Positions 1 to 15,310 of a stretch of 24,414 nucleotides of DNA are shown here, one piece after another. The stretch's first letter is position 1; the number at the start of each line of letters is the position of its first letter. The notes under the pieces were generated by a model. That model did not search any database. It was not told the origin of the DNA and worked only from the letters and a program-made list of their open reading frames with translations. A program made the position numbers and the translations under genes. The stretch lies in NCBI GenBank assembly GCA_035294725.1, contig DATGKK010000104.1, positions 1 to 24,414 on the forward strand, read 5' to 3'. The DNA is from DATGKK01 sp035294725 (GTDB taxonomy: Bacteria; Actinomycetota; Acidimicrobiia; Acidimicrobiales; Bog-793).

Positions 1-1202
1 GCCGGGCGCCCCGCCGGGCGGCCGGGGGCGGGGAGGAGGAGGGGCGGCTCGAGGTCGCTTCCGGACGACCAGGGGTGGTCGCGGGCGAGGTGCTCGGCGT
101 CGCTGTGGTCGAGCACGGCGAAGCGCAGCTGCTCGTCGAGGAAGCGCTCGGGCTGCGCGGCCCACTCCGGCTGCACGGCGAGCCGGGGGGCGAGAGCGTG
201 CCCGCGGCGCTCGGTCTCTGCGGCGAGGCGCCCGAGCGCGGGCCAGGCCCGCTCGGGGTTGACGTGGTCCGCCGTCACGGGCGAGACGCCTCCCCAGTCG
301 TCCGCCCCGGCGTCGAGGAGCGTGCCGAAGTCGTCGGTCAGGTTGGGCGGCGCCTGCACGTGGACCTCGTCGGGAAGCAGGAGGCGGGCGGCGGCGACCG
401 ACCAGAGGTGCTCCTCGGGCGGGCAGGCCGGATGGCGGTGCATCGAGGTGCCGGCCTTCGGCAGGAAGTTCTGGACGATGACCTCCTGGACATGGCCGTG
501 GCGGCGGTGCGCGTCCGCGATCGCGCGCAGCGCGTCGAGCCGGTCGCGCCGGCTCTCGCCGATGCCGACGAGGATGCCCGTCGTGAAGGGGATCTGGAGA
601 CGGCCCGCCGCCTCGAGGGTGGCAAGGCGCCGCGCCGGGGTCTTGTCGGGCGAGGCGTGGTGGCACGCAAGGGTCGGGTTGAGCGACTCGAGCATCATGC
701 CCTGGCTCACCGAGACCTCGCGGAGCGTCGCGAGCTCCGGCTCGAACAGCGCCCCCGCGTTGCAGTGGGGGAGGAGGCCGGTCTGTTCGAGCACCGCCCG
801 GCAGGCCGCCGCCAGGTAGTCGACCGTGGAGGCGTAGCCGTGGGCGGCGAGCCACTGCGCGGCGGCCGGGTAGCGTAGCTCCGGGCGCTCTCCGAGCGTG
901 AAGAGCGCCTCGTGGCAGCCGGCCTGCCGTCCCGCCTCGGCGATGGCGACCACCTCGTCGAGCTCGAGGTAGGCCGCTTCGAGGCGCGCCGGCGGCTTCG
1001 CGAAGGTGCAGTAGGCGCAGCGGTCGCGGCACAGCATCGTGAGGGGGATGAAGACCTTCGGCGAGTAGGTCACCCTCGTGCCGCGCTGCCGGTCCCGAGC
1101 CGCGGCCGCCCTCGACATGAGCTCGTCGAGCGGCGCCGCGAGCAGCTCGTCGTCGCCGGGCTGGTCGCCGCGAGGTCGGGCCGGTGGAGCGGGGGCGATC
1201 AC
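1..1202 (-). CDS. fbiC: FO synthase, CofG domain (5' part of fbiC or cofG; runs off left edge)
   Basis: Radical SAM enzyme that makes the deazaflavin chromophore FO of coenzyme F420 from a 5-amino-uracil precursor and tyrosine; the CofG half closes the ring. About 400 residues are visible. The [4Fe-4S] motif CRDRCAYCTFAKPP (Cys58, Cys62, Cys65, spacing Cx3Cx2C) and the CofG stretches TLGERPE, HCNAGAL and DDWGGVSPVTADHVNPE are clear. After the CofG domain the reading frame stays open through a proline-rich stretch to the edge. This would suit the linker of an FbiC CofG-CofH fusion, but the second half is not visible, so a stand-alone CofG is possible. I chose GTG at 1202 because a TAGGGT box ends 7 nt before it, the spacing of a leaderless transcript. 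GTG at 1211, preceded by AAAGG at a 7-nt spacing, is the alternative start. Confidence 0.93.
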   Translation of the reverse strand, partial: MIAPAPPARPRGDQPGDDELLAAPLDELMSRAAAARDRQRGTRVTYSPKVFIPLTMLCRDRCAYCTFAKPPARLEAAYLELDEVVAIAEAGRQAGCHEALFTLGERPELRYPAAAQWLAAHGYASTVDYLAAACRAVLEQTGLLPHCNAGALFEPELATLREVSVSQGMMLESLNPTLACHHASPDKTPARRLATLEAAGRLQIPFTTGILVGIGESRRDRLDALRAIADAHRRHGHVQEVIVQNFLPKAGTSMHRHPACPPEEHLWSVAAARLLLPDEVHVQAPPNLTDDFGTLLDAGADDWGGVSPVTADHVNPERAWPALGRLAAETERRGHALAPRLAVQPEWAAQPERFLDEQLRFAVLDHSDAEHLARDHPWSSGSDLEPPLLLPAPGRPAGRP

Positions 1203-1209
1203 GTCCGAC

Positions 1210-1215
1210 ACCCTA
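1210..1215 (-). promoter_or_regulatory. -10 box (TAGGGT) of fbiC, predicted leaderless
   Basis: On the minus strand TAGGGT matches the actinobacterial TANNNT consensus and ends 7 nt before the GTG at 1202. A weak -35 (CTGAGG, 1233-1238) lies at a 17-nt spacing and overlaps the -10 box of divergent glgX. The box itself is seen in the sequence; promoter function is inferred. Confidence 0.55.
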
Positions 1216-1229
1216 TGGCCTTTGCCCGG

Positions 1230-1235
1230 TAGCCT
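1230..1235 (+). promoter_or_regulatory. -10 box (TAGCCT) of glgX, predicted near-leaderless
   Basis: TAGCCT ends 9 nt before the glgX ATG at 1245, so the transcript would have 0-3 untranslated bases. No Shine-Dalgarno sequence is present. A weak -35 with a GAC core (CCGACA, 1205-1210) lies 19 nt upstream and is in contact with the fbiC -10 box. Confidence 0.5.
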
Positions 1236-1244
1236 CAGCACCAC

Positions 1245-3390
<2,146 letters not shown>

Positions 3391-3401
<11 letters not shown>

Positions 3402-3427
3402 GGCCTCCGGCGGCTCAGCTGCCCGGG
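3391..3427. terminator. Bidirectional hairpin between convergent glgX and treY
   Basis: Nested inverted repeats fold as CCCGGG (3391-3396), GCTGAG (3397-3402) and GCC (3403-3405), loop TCC, then GGC (3409-3411), a GG bulge, CTCAGC (3414-3419), a TG bulge and CCCGGG (3422-3427). That is 15 base pairs with two small bulges. The TGA of glgX (3399-3401) and the TGA of treY (3415-3417, minus strand) both lie inside the stem. No U-tract follows on either side, so this is not a classical intrinsic terminator, but it is well placed to end both converging transcripts. Confidence 0.5.
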
Positions 3428-5889
3428 GCCTGCGGGACGAGCACGGCAACCGGCAGGGCACCGAGAGCCTCCGCGAGGCGAAGGCTCCGGGATGCCTCGA
3501 GGCGGACCTCGGCGCCCGAGAGCACCTCGTGCCAGGATCGCCCGCCCCGCCGCCTCACCTCATCGGGGAGGGCGACGATCGCCTCGCCGTACGACAGCTC
3601 CCCGGCGGGCAGGTCGCCGGGGCGCGCCCGCAGCCGCCCCGGGGCTCTCGTGGCGACCACGACCGCCACGTCGCCGCCCTCGCGGGCCAGGCGGGCGAAC
3701 GCGATCACCGAGTCGCTCGCTCCCTCGGGGAGCCGGCCGGCGGCGAGCGGCAGGTAGCCGGCGCCCGCAGCGACGGCCTCGGGCGCCCGTCGGCGGGCGG
3801 CAAGAGCCTGGCGGGTGACGAGCAGCTTCACCGCTCCCTGCCACCACCGCCGGCGGAGCTCGGCGGCCGCCGCCGGCGTGACGGCGCCGGCCGGCGGGAG
3901 GCGGTCGAGGAGGCGGGCGATCGCCTCGTGGTCGACGGGGCGGCGGTTGTCGGGGTCGACGAGGGCGAGGTTCCACACCTCGTCGCCCTGGTAGCAGTCG
4001 GGCACGCCGGGCAGCGTCGAGCGGAGCACGACCTCCGCGAGCGAGAGCGCGGCCCCGAGGCGGGCCGCCTCCTCGCAGAGCGAGCCGAAGCAGCTGCGAA
4101 GCTGCGCCCCGGAGCTCTCGAGCAGCCGGTGTGCCCAACCGGCGAGCGCCGACTCGTAGGCCTCGTCCACCTCCTCCCAGGAGTCGCGCACCTTGGCCTC
4201 CCGCGCCCCTTTCCGCAGAGCGGCCTCGACCCGGCTCGCCACCTCCTCCCAGGCGGCGGGCGAGCTCGTGCCGACCGGTGCCATCGCGAGGCAGGTCTCC
4301 GCGATGCGGCGGCGCTCGAGGGCGTCGGGGCCGGGCTCGCCCGCCGGGACCCGCTCGCCGAGAGCGCGAAGGCCCGCCTCGAAGCGGGCGGCGAGGCTCG
4401 AGAGGGCGAGCAAGCGGGAGCGGACGTCGGCCGAGCGCTTCGTGTCGTGGGTGGAGCCCGGCACGAGGCCGTGGACGCCCTCGTCGCAGCGCCGGCGGGC
4501 TCGTTCGTGCCAGCGTGCGAGCGCGGCGCCGTCGTCCCCCGGCGCCGCCTCGGGATCCCCTCCCACCTCGAGCAGGGGCAGGAGGCCGACGAGACGGTAC
4601 CAGGCGGTGTCCTCGACGCCCTTTGCCATCGCGGCGGCGGCGAGCTGCTGGAAGCGGAGCACTCCCTCGAGCCGGTCGCCGCCGGGCGGGCCGAGGGCGA
4701 GCTCCCGCAGCTGAGCGCCGCCGGCGGCCTCGAGCATCTCGAGGTCGCACGGCTCGAGGCCCCGCTCGGAGAGGTAGGTCCGGTAGACCGGCATCGCGAC
4801 CGCGAAGGCGGCGACCTGGTCGGGCGCCACGGCCATGAGCCGGGCCAGCCTCGCCACCTCGGAGCGGAACGAGGAGGAGATCACGAGCCGCTTGCCCTCG
4901 GCCACGACCTCTGCGATCGGCCGCTCGCCGTCGGCGGCGGCCGCGGCGGCGAGGGCGCCGAGGCCGCCGGGGTCGCCGAGCACGAGGGCGATCTCCGCCG
5001 CCGCCTCGTAGCCGGTGGTCCCGGCGACCGGCCACGAGCGGCGCAGGGGCTCGGTGCCGGTGAGGATCTTCTCGACCACGATCGGCCGGTCGCCGACGAG
5101 CTCGCGCAGCCGCCCGAGGTAACCCTCCGGGTCGGTGAGGCCGTCCACGTGGTCGACGCGCACGGCGTCGACGAGCCCGCCGGCGACGAGGTCGGCGAGA
5201 AGGGCGTGGGTGCGCTCGAAGACGGCCGGGTCCTCCACCCTCACCCCGACGAGGTCGTCGACGGTGAGGAAGCGCCGGTAGTTGCGAAGGGGCGCCCGCC
5301 ACCAGCCGAGCCGGTAGTGCTGGGCCGCGAGGACGTCGCGCAGCCCCCCGGCCTCGGCGCTGCCCGGGGCGAGGGGCAGCTCGAGGCCCCGGTAGCGCAG
5401 CACGGTCTCGCCGCCGGCGCCCGCAGCGAGCTCGAGCTCGCCCCTCGCGAGCACCTCGTCGAGCGGGTCGGCGAGCACCGGGAGCACCACGCGCCCCCGG
5501 TCGGCCGGAGCCAGCTCCTCGAGCTCCCAGGCGATGTCGAACACGGGCGCGAAGGCCGAGTCACGACCGTGGCGGAGCACGTCGGACCACCACGGTCCCC
5601 CGGGGAAGGTGGACAGGTGGTTCGGGACGATGTCGAGCAGGACGCCGAGGCCGTGGCGGCGCAGCTCGGCGACGAGCTCCTCGAAGCCGCTCCGGCCCCC
5701 GAGAGCGGCGCGGACCCTTGTCGGATCGGTCCCGTCGTAGCCGTGCTCCGAGCCGGGCCGCGCCTCGGCGATGGGGGAGAGGTAGGCGTGCTCGATCCCG
5801 AGCCCGCGAAGGCGGGGTGCGAGCTCTGCGGCCCGGTCGAACCCGAGCTCGGGGGTGAGCTGGATGCGGTAGGTCGGGCCGAGGCTCAC
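3415..5889 (-). CDS. treY: Maltooligosyltrehalose synthase TreY (GH13)
   Basis: Converts the reducing end of a maltooligosaccharide from alpha-1,4 to alpha,alpha-1,1, giving maltooligosyl-trehalose; TreZ normally then releases trehalose. The protein is 824 aa, within the family range. It opens with PTYRIQLTPELGF, typical of TreY N-termini. Further TreY signatures are DIVPNHLS, the nucleophile Asp246 in VRVDHVDGLTDPEGYL, acid/base Glu273 in VVEKIL, GTTGYEAA, and Asp482 in STHDTKRSADVRSR. The reading frame stays open far upstream within glgB, but similarity begins at the GTG at 5889, which overlaps the glgB stop as GTGA. It is the last gene of the ten-gene operon. No treZ is adjacent, so the reaction cannot be completed by genes in this window. 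Confidence 0.95.
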   Translation of the reverse strand: MSLGPTYRIQLTPELGFDRAAELAPRLRGLGIEHAYLSPIAEARPGSEHGYDGTDPTRVRAALGGRSGFEELVAELRRHGLGVLLDIVPNHLSTFPGGPWWSDVLRHGRDSAFAPVFDIAWELEELAPADRGRVVLPVLADPLDEVLARGELELAAGAGGETVLRYRGLELPLAPGSAEAGGLRDVLAAQHYRLGWWRAPLRNYRRFLTVDDLVGVRVEDPAVFERTHALLADLVAGGLVDAVRVDHVDGLTDPEGYLGRLRELVGDRPIVVEKILTGTEPLRRSWPVAGTTGYEAAAEIALVLGDPGGLGALAAAAAADGERPIAEVVAEGKRLVISSSFRSEVARLARLMAVAPDQVAAFAVAMPVYRTYLSERGLEPCDLEMLEAAGGAQLRELALGPPGGDRLEGVLRFQQLAAAAMAKGVEDTAWYRLVGLLPLLEVGGDPEAAPGDDGAALARWHERARRRCDEGVHGLVPGSTHDTKRSADVRSRLLALSSLAARFEAGLRALGERVPAGEPGPDALERRRIAETCLAMAPVGTSSPAAWEEVASRVEAALRKGAREAKVRDSWEEVDEAYESALAGWAHRLLESSGAQLRSCFGSLCEEAARLGAALSLAEVVLRSTLPGVPDCYQGDEVWNLALVDPDNRRPVDHEAIARLLDRLPPAGAVTPAAAAELRRRWWQGAVKLLVTRQALAARRRAPEAVAAGAGYLPLAAGRLPEGASDSVIAFARLAREGGDVAVVVATRAPGRLRARPGDLPAGELSYGEAIVALPDEVRRRGGRSWHEVLSGAEVRLEASRSLRLAEALGALPVAVLVPQAPGS

Positions 5890-7820
5890 GGCGAGCGGGG
5901 AGCCGACGCCTCGTCGCCGAGGAGGAGGGCGCCGAGCGGGGGCAGGCTGAGCACGAGGCTGGCCGGCCATCCGTGGGCGGCGACGGGCTCGGTGGCGACC
6001 TCGCCGAGGTTCCCGGCGCCGCTCCCGCCGTAGCACGTGGCGTCGGTGTTGATGATCTCGACCCACCTGCCCGGGGTGGGCACCCCGACCCGGTAGCCTG
6101 CTCGCGGGACCGGTGTCAGGTTGGCGACGGCGAGGAGGGAGCCGGCCCGCCCGCGCCGCAGCCACGCGACGACGTCGTTGGCGTCGTCGTCGGCGACCAC
6201 CCAGGCGAAGCCGGAGGGGTCGAAGTCGGTGCCGTGGAGCGGCTCGAGCTCCCGGTAGCAGCGGTTCAAGTCGGCGACGAGCCGTGCGATCCCGGCGTGG
6301 TCGGGATGCTCGCGAAGGGACCACTCGAGCTCGGACTCGTGCGACCACTCGTGCCAGGTGGCGAGCTCGCCTCCCATGAACAGGAGCGACTTTCCGGGCT
6401 GGAAGCACTGCATGGCGTACAGGAGGCGGAGGTTGGCCCGGCGCTGCCAGTCGTCCCCGGGCATCTTGGCCGCGAGCGAGCCCTTCCCGTGGACGACCTC
6501 GTCGTGGCTGAGGGGAAGGACGAAGCGCTCCGAGAAGGCGTACACGCCGCGGAAGGTGAGCTCGCCGTAGTGGTACCGGCGGTGGACCGGCTCGCGTGAG
6601 AGGTGCTGGAGGGTGTCGTGCATCCAGCCCATGTCCCACTTCATCGAGAAGCCGAGACCTCCCTCGGCGGTCGCTCCGGAGACGGCCGGGAAGGCGGTCG
6701 ACTCCTCGGCGATGGTGAGGACCCCGGGGAACTCGCCGTGGATGGAGTCGTTGAGCGTCCGCAGGAGCTCGATCGCGTCGAGGTTCTCCCGGCCCCCGTA
6801 CCGGTTCGGCACGAAGCCTCCCGGAGGCCGGGAGTAGTCGAGGTACAGCATCGAGGCCACCGCGTCGACTCGCAGCCCATCCGCGTGGTAGAGGTCGCAC
6901 CAGAGCCAGGCGCTCGAGACGAGGAAGCTGCGGACCTCGTGCCTCGAGTAGTTGAACTCGTAGCTGCCCCAGTCCGGGTGGGTCCGGTGGCGGGGGTCCT
7001 CGTGCTCGTAGAGGCGGGTGCCGTCGAAGTCGCCGAGGCCGTACTCGTCGGTGGCGAAGTGCGAGGGCACCCAGTCGAGGATCACGCCGATGCCCCGCCC
7101 GTGGAGGTGGTCGACGAGGGCCATGAGATCGGTCGGGTGGCCGTAGCGGGCCGTCGGGGAGAAGAACCCGGTCGTCTGGTAGCCCCAGGAGCCGTAGTAC
7201 GGGTGCTCCATGACCGGGAGGAGCTCCACGTGGGTGAAGCCGTGAGCCTCGACGTGGTCGGCGAGGAGCGGGGCGAGCTCCCGGTAGCCGTAGAACGAGC
7301 CGTCCGGCTTCCGGCGCCAGGAGCCGAGGTGGACCTCGTAGACGGCGAGCGGCTCGCGGTGGCCCTGGCGGCGCTCCCGCTCCGACATCCAGGCGCCGTC
7401 GTGCCACTCATAGGAGAGGTCGGCGACGATCGACGCCGAGGCGGGCGGGCACTCCCCGGCGAGCGCGAGCGGGTCCGCCTTGTCCCGCGCCCGGCCGTCG
7501 GCTCCGACGACCCGGTACTTGTAGCGGGTGCCGACCGGCGCGCCGTCGACGGCGCCGGCCCAGATCCCCGAGCTTCCCTCCGGCGCGAGCGGGTCGGCGC
7601 CGGCCTCCCAGCCGTTGCCGTCGTGGATGACCGAGACGCTGCGCGCGTTCGGCGCCCAGACGGCAAAGGAGGTGACACCCCCGCCGCGGAGATGGGCGCC
7701 GAGGTGCTCGTAGGCGCGAAAGAGCCTCCCCTCGTTGAACAGGTGGCGCTCGGCCGGCCCGATGAGCGGCTCGGTTGGTGGCCGGCGGGACATGCCGTCC
7801 TCGTTACCCGACGGGGCCAT
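5886..7820 (-). CDS. glgB: 1,4-alpha-glucan branching enzyme GlgB (GH13)
   Basis: Introduces alpha-1,6 branches into the linear alpha-glucan made by GlgE. The protein is 644 aa. It begins close to the CBM48 domain (HLFNEGRLFRAYEHLGAH, then FAVWAPNARSVSVI), so it lacks the extra N1 module of longer actinobacterial GlgB proteins such as that of M. tuberculosis. Branching-enzyme motifs include YEVHLGSWRR, ELLPVMEHPYYGSWGYQ, Asp319 in DGLRVDAVASMLYLDYSR (nucleophile), Glu372 in TIAEES (acid/base), Asp440 in LSHDEVVHGKGS, and the C-terminal INTDATCYGGSG. The start is uncertain. ATG 7820 follows the malQ stop by 3 nt with AGGAG touching it. ATG 7793 (MSRRPPTEPL) has GAGGA 4 nt upstream and is equally plausible. 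The stop overlaps treY by GTGA. Confidence 0.96.
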   Translation of the reverse strand: MAPSGNEDGMSRRPPTEPLIGPAERHLFNEGRLFRAYEHLGAHLRGGGVTSFAVWAPNARSVSVIHDGNGWEAGADPLAPEGSSGIWAGAVDGAPVGTRYKYRVVGADGRARDKADPLALAGECPPASASIVADLSYEWHDGAWMSERERRQGHREPLAVYEVHLGSWRRKPDGSFYGYRELAPLLADHVEAHGFTHVELLPVMEHPYYGSWGYQTTGFFSPTARYGHPTDLMALVDHLHGRGIGVILDWVPSHFATDEYGLGDFDGTRLYEHEDPRHRTHPDWGSYEFNYSRHEVRSFLVSSAWLWCDLYHADGLRVDAVASMLYLDYSRPPGGFVPNRYGGRENLDAIELLRTLNDSIHGEFPGVLTIAEESTAFPAVSGATAEGGLGFSMKWDMGWMHDTLQHLSREPVHRRYHYGELTFRGVYAFSERFVLPLSHDEVVHGKGSLAAKMPGDDWQRRANLRLLYAMQCFQPGKSLLFMGGELATWHEWSHESELEWSLREHPDHAGIARLVADLNRCYRELEPLHGTDFDPSGFAWVVADDDANDVVAWLRRGRAGSLLAVANLTPVPRAGYRVGVPTPGRWVEIINTDATCYGGSGAGNLGEVATEPVAAHGWPASLVLSLPPLGALLLGDEASAPRSP

Positions 7821-7823
7821 CTC

Positions 7824-9925
7824 CTATGGCTCTTTCGTGCTCGAGGCGGCGACGGGCTGCTCGTGCCCGGCGGCGCCGGGGCGCCGGGCGGCCTCCAGGC
7901 GGGCGACGGCGCGAAGGACCCCCTCGTCGGCTCGAAGCTCGCTCACCCCAAGGGCGAAGGGCCTCGCGAAGTTGAGGTGCTCGGTGGTCGTGCCGGGGAG
8001 GTTCTGGGGATCGGTCTCTCCCCAGCAGTCCTCGGGATTGACGAGCACGAGCCCGGCCTCGCTCTCGCCGAGCTCGCCGAGCAGGCCGGCGTGGACGGCA
8101 ACGGGGTCACCGGCCTCGTCCACGTCGACAAGGCCGCTCGCGCAGAGCCGGTCGACGAGGAAGCCGCGGGCCCTGGCCCGGCTCGCGAGGGCCTCGCGCG
8201 CCTCGCCCGCTCCGAGCAGGCCGAGCCGGCGGCGGGTCGCGATGTCGGCCCCCTCGAACCAGCCCGCGAAGGTGGCGGTGTCGTGGGTGTCGACGAGGGC
8301 GACCGCGCCCGGCCGGGGGCGCAGCGGCTCCATCGGATGGGCGTCGTCGTCGAGCTCGAACACGGCGACGTGCATGCCGGCGACGCCGTGGCTGCCGAGC
8401 GCGGCCACGAGCGCCGGCTCGACGGTGCCGAGGTCCTCCCCGATGAGCGCCGTGCCGTGCCGCCAGGCCTCGAGGCAGCAGAGCGCGAGCTGCTCCTCGA
8501 AGTGGTAGCGCACGTAGGCGCCCTCGGCCGGGCCCATACCGGCGGGGACCCACCAGAGCCGGGAGAGACCCATCACGTGGTCGAGGCGGGCGGCGGCGCA
8601 GTGGCGGAGGACGTGGCGCAGCGCCCCGGCCGTGACCGGGTAGCCCGAGCGCCGCTCGCCCTCGGGGTCGAGCGGCACGAGGCCCCACTCCTGGCCCTCG
8701 GAGAAGAAGCGGTCCGGCGGGGCACCGACGCTCGCGCCCGTGGCGTGGGAGCCGGGATGGGCGACCGGGTCGTAGCCGGAGGCGGCGCAGCCCACCGGGA
8801 GGTCGAGCACGAGGCCGGCGCCGGCTCGCCGAAGGGTCTCTGCGACCTCGGCGATCTGGAGGTCCATCGCGAACTGGGCGAAGAGGTGGGCGCCGACGGC
8901 TCCGGCGTCGACCTCGTCCCCGGCGATGGCCCCCGCGCGCCACCTCTCGGGCCACCTGGCCGGGTCGGGGCCGCGCCGCTCGATCGCGGCCCGGAAGCGG
9001 CCGTAGGAGAGAGCGTCGGGCCGGCTCGCGCAGAAGGCCTCGTAGCGGGCGAGGCGAGGCCCGCCGGCGCGGCGGATCGCCCTCTCGGCGCTCTCGAACA
9101 GCGGGCGGAGGTGTCCGGCCCGTGCGCCGGGGTCGAACGGGCCCGGGCCGCCGGCCCCTCCGGCCGGGAGCAGGCCGGCGAGCTCCGGCACCCGCGTGGC
9201 ATCGAGGTAGCCCTCGTTCCACCACCGGCGAGAGAGGGGAGAGTAGGGCGCCGGGCGCCCCCCGGGGTCATCGCGACGCGACAGCCCGGCGAGGAGGGGC
9301 AGGGTGGCGACGTAGCCGGCTCCGGCCTCGGCGAAGAGCCTCCCGGCCCGCTCGAGGCAGGTGAGGTCGCCACGGTGGCCGTCGGTGTCGTGGAGGGCGA
9401 AGAGGGGGAGGAGCACGCCCCACGAGCCCGCCCGCACCGGGCTCGGGCGCCGGGGCGCCGAGATCACCGAGACGAAGGCCCGCTCGCCGGACGCGCGAGC
9501 GCCGCCGTGATCGAGGGCGAGCCGGTGGAGTCCGTAGGCGAGCCGCTCCCGAGCGGCCACGACGCGCTCGCCCCCCCGGGTCTCGACGGCGACGAGCGGG
9601 CCGGGGTCGCCCCCCGACTCGGGGAGGAGCTCGACGGCGGCACTGCCGTGGCCGGGCCCGAGCGGCAGCTCCGGCAGCTCGCCGTCCCAGGCCACGACCA
9701 CCGGTGGGAGCGGGCGTGGTCCCCTGCGGGAGCGGTCGAGAGCGGCCGCGAGGATCGCCTCGGCCTCGGCGGGGCCGCCGACCGGCTGCCCGAGGGCGCC
9801 GAGGAGGCGGCACACCGTCTCAGCCCCGACCTCGCGGCGGTTGCCGAAGGCGTCCTCGTAGACCGTCTCGATGCCGTGCGCCGAAGCGAGCGCGGCGAGC
9901 GGTGCCGGCAGCGGAGCCGGCTCGC

Positions 9926-9929
<4 letters not shown>
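7824..9929 (-). CDS. malQ: 4-alpha-glucanotransferase (amylomaltase) MalQ, GH77
   Basis: Disproportionates maltooligosaccharides, moving glucan segments between chains and releasing glucose. Here it could recycle short chains from GlgX. The protein is 701 aa: an N-terminal extension of about 170 residues, then the GH77 barrel. Signatures are DLPVGCAASGYD, GAPPDRFFSEGQEWG, the nucleophile Asp450 in ARLDHVMGLSRLWWVP, acid/base Glu498 in IGEDLGTVEP, and Asp550 in VDTHDTATFAGWF. The last motif reads THDTAT where THDNDT is usual. The GTG start at 9929 overlaps the treS-mak stop as GTGA and has a weak GGAG 6 nt upstream. The frame runs open further upstream inside the neighbour, but GH77 similarity does not. 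Between treS-mak and glgB, it fits an alpha-glucan remodelling role rather than maltose uptake, since no transporter is nearby. Confidence 0.94.
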
Positions 9930-13326
<3,397 letters not shown>

Positions 13327-13330
<4 letters not shown>

Positions 13331-15309
13331 GGGAGGCTCTCGACGAGCAGGAGGTGGGCGGGAATGGCGGCAGGGTCGAGCTTCACGAAGGCGTCGCCGG
13401 CCTCCCAGAGGTACCGCTCTCCCGAGAGCACGTCGTGGACACGAAAGCGCTCCCCCGGCGCCATGCCGAGCGCCTGAGGGTCGAGGTGGACGAAACCCGA
13501 CTGGGTCCACCTCGGGTCGAGGTTGACCACGCCGATCGCGACGTCGCCGGCGCGGCGCTTGGACCAGCAGATGATCTGCTCGTTGTCGCAGGAGTGGAAG
13601 GCGAGCCCCTCGTTGCGCTGGAGGGCGGGGCTGCGGCGCCGGGCATCGTTCACCTTCGCCACCACCGGGGCGATCGAGGCCGGGTCGTCGAGGTCGTGGT
13701 GGTGGACCTCGTACTTCTCCGAGGCCTTGTACTCCTCTGAGCCCGGGGCGGCCGGGGTGCTCCAGCACAGCTCGAACACCGGACCGTAGATGCCGTAGTT
13801 GGCCGAGAGCCCGGCGGCAAGGACGAGGCGGGCGATGAAGGCCGCCCGCCCCTTTTCCTGGAGGCTCTCGGGCAAGATGTCCGGGGTGTTCGGCCAGACG
13901 TTGGGCCGGAAGTAGCGGGTGCCCGGCTCGCTCGTGAGCTCGCGGAAGTACTCCTCGAGCTCGGAGCGGCTGTTGCGCCAGGCGAAGTAGGTGTAGGACT
14001 GGTCGAAGCCGAGCTTTGCGAGCCGGTGCATCACCTTCGGCCGGGTGAAGGCCTCGGAGAGGAAGAGCACCTCGGGGTGCTCCTTTTTCACCTCGGCGAT
14101 GAGCCACTCCCAAAAGGCGAAGGGCTTCGTGTGGGGGTTGTCCACGCGGAACACCCGCACGCCCCGTGCCACCCAGAACCGGACCACGCCGGCGAGGGCC
14201 TGCCACAGCCCCGCCCAGTCCTCGGTGGAGAAGTCGAGCGGGTAGATGTCCTCGTAGCGCTTGGGGGGGTTCTCGGCACACGCGATGGAGCCGTCGGGCC
14301 GGTGGCGGAACCAGGAAGGGTGGTCGTGCACCCAGGGGTGGTCGGGCGAGCACTGGAAGGCGAGGTCGAGGGCCACCTCGATCCCTCTGCGCCGGGCCTC
14401 CTCGACGAGCAGGTCGAAGTCCTCGAGGGTGCCGAGCTCGGGCGCGACGGCGGTATGGCCGCCCGCGGCGGAGCCGATCGCCCAGGGGCTGCCGACGTCG
14501 TCCGGGCGGCTGCGGGGGCTGTTCCCCTTCCCCTTTCGCGCCGTGTGGCCGATGGGGTGGATCGGCGGCAGGTAGAGCACGTCGAAGCCGAGGTCCGCCA
14601 CGTAGTCGAGCCGGTCGATCACGTCGCGCAGCACCCCGGGCCGGGAGCGCTCCGGGCTCGCGGAGCGGGGGAAGAGCTCGTACCAGGTGGAGAAGGCCGC
14701 ACGCGGCGCCGCCGCGATCCCCCTCAGGCGGACCGTGGCGGCGCCCTCTTCCGGAAGCGGCCGGTGCGAGAGGGCAGGGGCGAGGCCCTCGAGCTCGTCG
14801 AGGAGGGCGAGGGTCAGCCCCGAGCGCGCCGTGGCGGCGAGGCGCCGGAGGCTGCCGGCGTCGGTCGCGCCGACCGACTCGAGCCCGTCCGCCGCCTCGG
14901 CGAGGAGCACGGCCCCGGTCTCGGCGTCGAAGGGGTCCTCGATGCCGGCGGCGAGCCGGCGCCGCGCGTCGCGCATGAAGGAGGCGAGGTGGTCGAGGCC
15001 GGCGGCGATCTCGATCTCGAACGGTCCGACCGCGCTCGGGGTGACCACGCCCGTGAAGGCGTCGTTGCCCTCGGGGCGCATCGGGGACTCGGCCCAGCGC
15101 CGCGCCCCGACGCGGCGGATCCTCACGACCGCCCGGACGAGGTCGTGCCCGTGAGCGAAGACGTCGGCCCTCACCTCGAAGGGGTCGCCGACGATCGCCT
15201 TGGCGGGGAAGCGCCCCCCGTCGACGGTCGGCTCGGGCCGCTCGATGACGACCTCGGGCACGGGGCTCGGAAGGTCCCCGGCACCCTCAGGCCGGCGCTC
15301 GCGTGCCAC
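13327..15309 (-). CDS. glgE: Alpha-1,4-glucan:maltose-1-phosphate maltosyltransferase GlgE (GH13_3)
   Basis: Extends alpha-1,4-glucan by transferring maltosyl units from maltose 1-phosphate, the central step of the GlgE route from trehalose to glycogen. At 660 aa it has the usual family length. An N-terminal sandwich and a helical insert (about 20-190) precede the barrel, with STWYELFPRS at about 207 and YLPPIHPIGHTARKGKGN. Catalytic residues are Asp390 in VFRVDNPHTKPFAFW and Glu419 in LSEAFTRPK, a 29-residue spacing as in the Streptomyces enzyme, plus Asp477 in WPNTPDIL. The GTG start at 15309 lies 1 nt after the pgl stop. A TAGGGT box ends 8 nt upstream, so an internal leaderless transcript is possible in addition to read-through. 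The 3' end overlaps treS-mak by GTGA. Confidence 0.98.
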
Positions 15310-15310
15310 G

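Noticed and set aside
5890..7407. Upstream in-frame extension of treY giving a protein of about 1330 aa
   Set aside because: The extra 500 residues are Arg/Pro-rich out-of-frame translation of glgB. Similarity to TreY begins at GTG 5889, which also overlaps the glgB stop. The same reasoning removes upstream extensions of malQ (to 10154), treS-mak (to 14353) and tal (to 20611).
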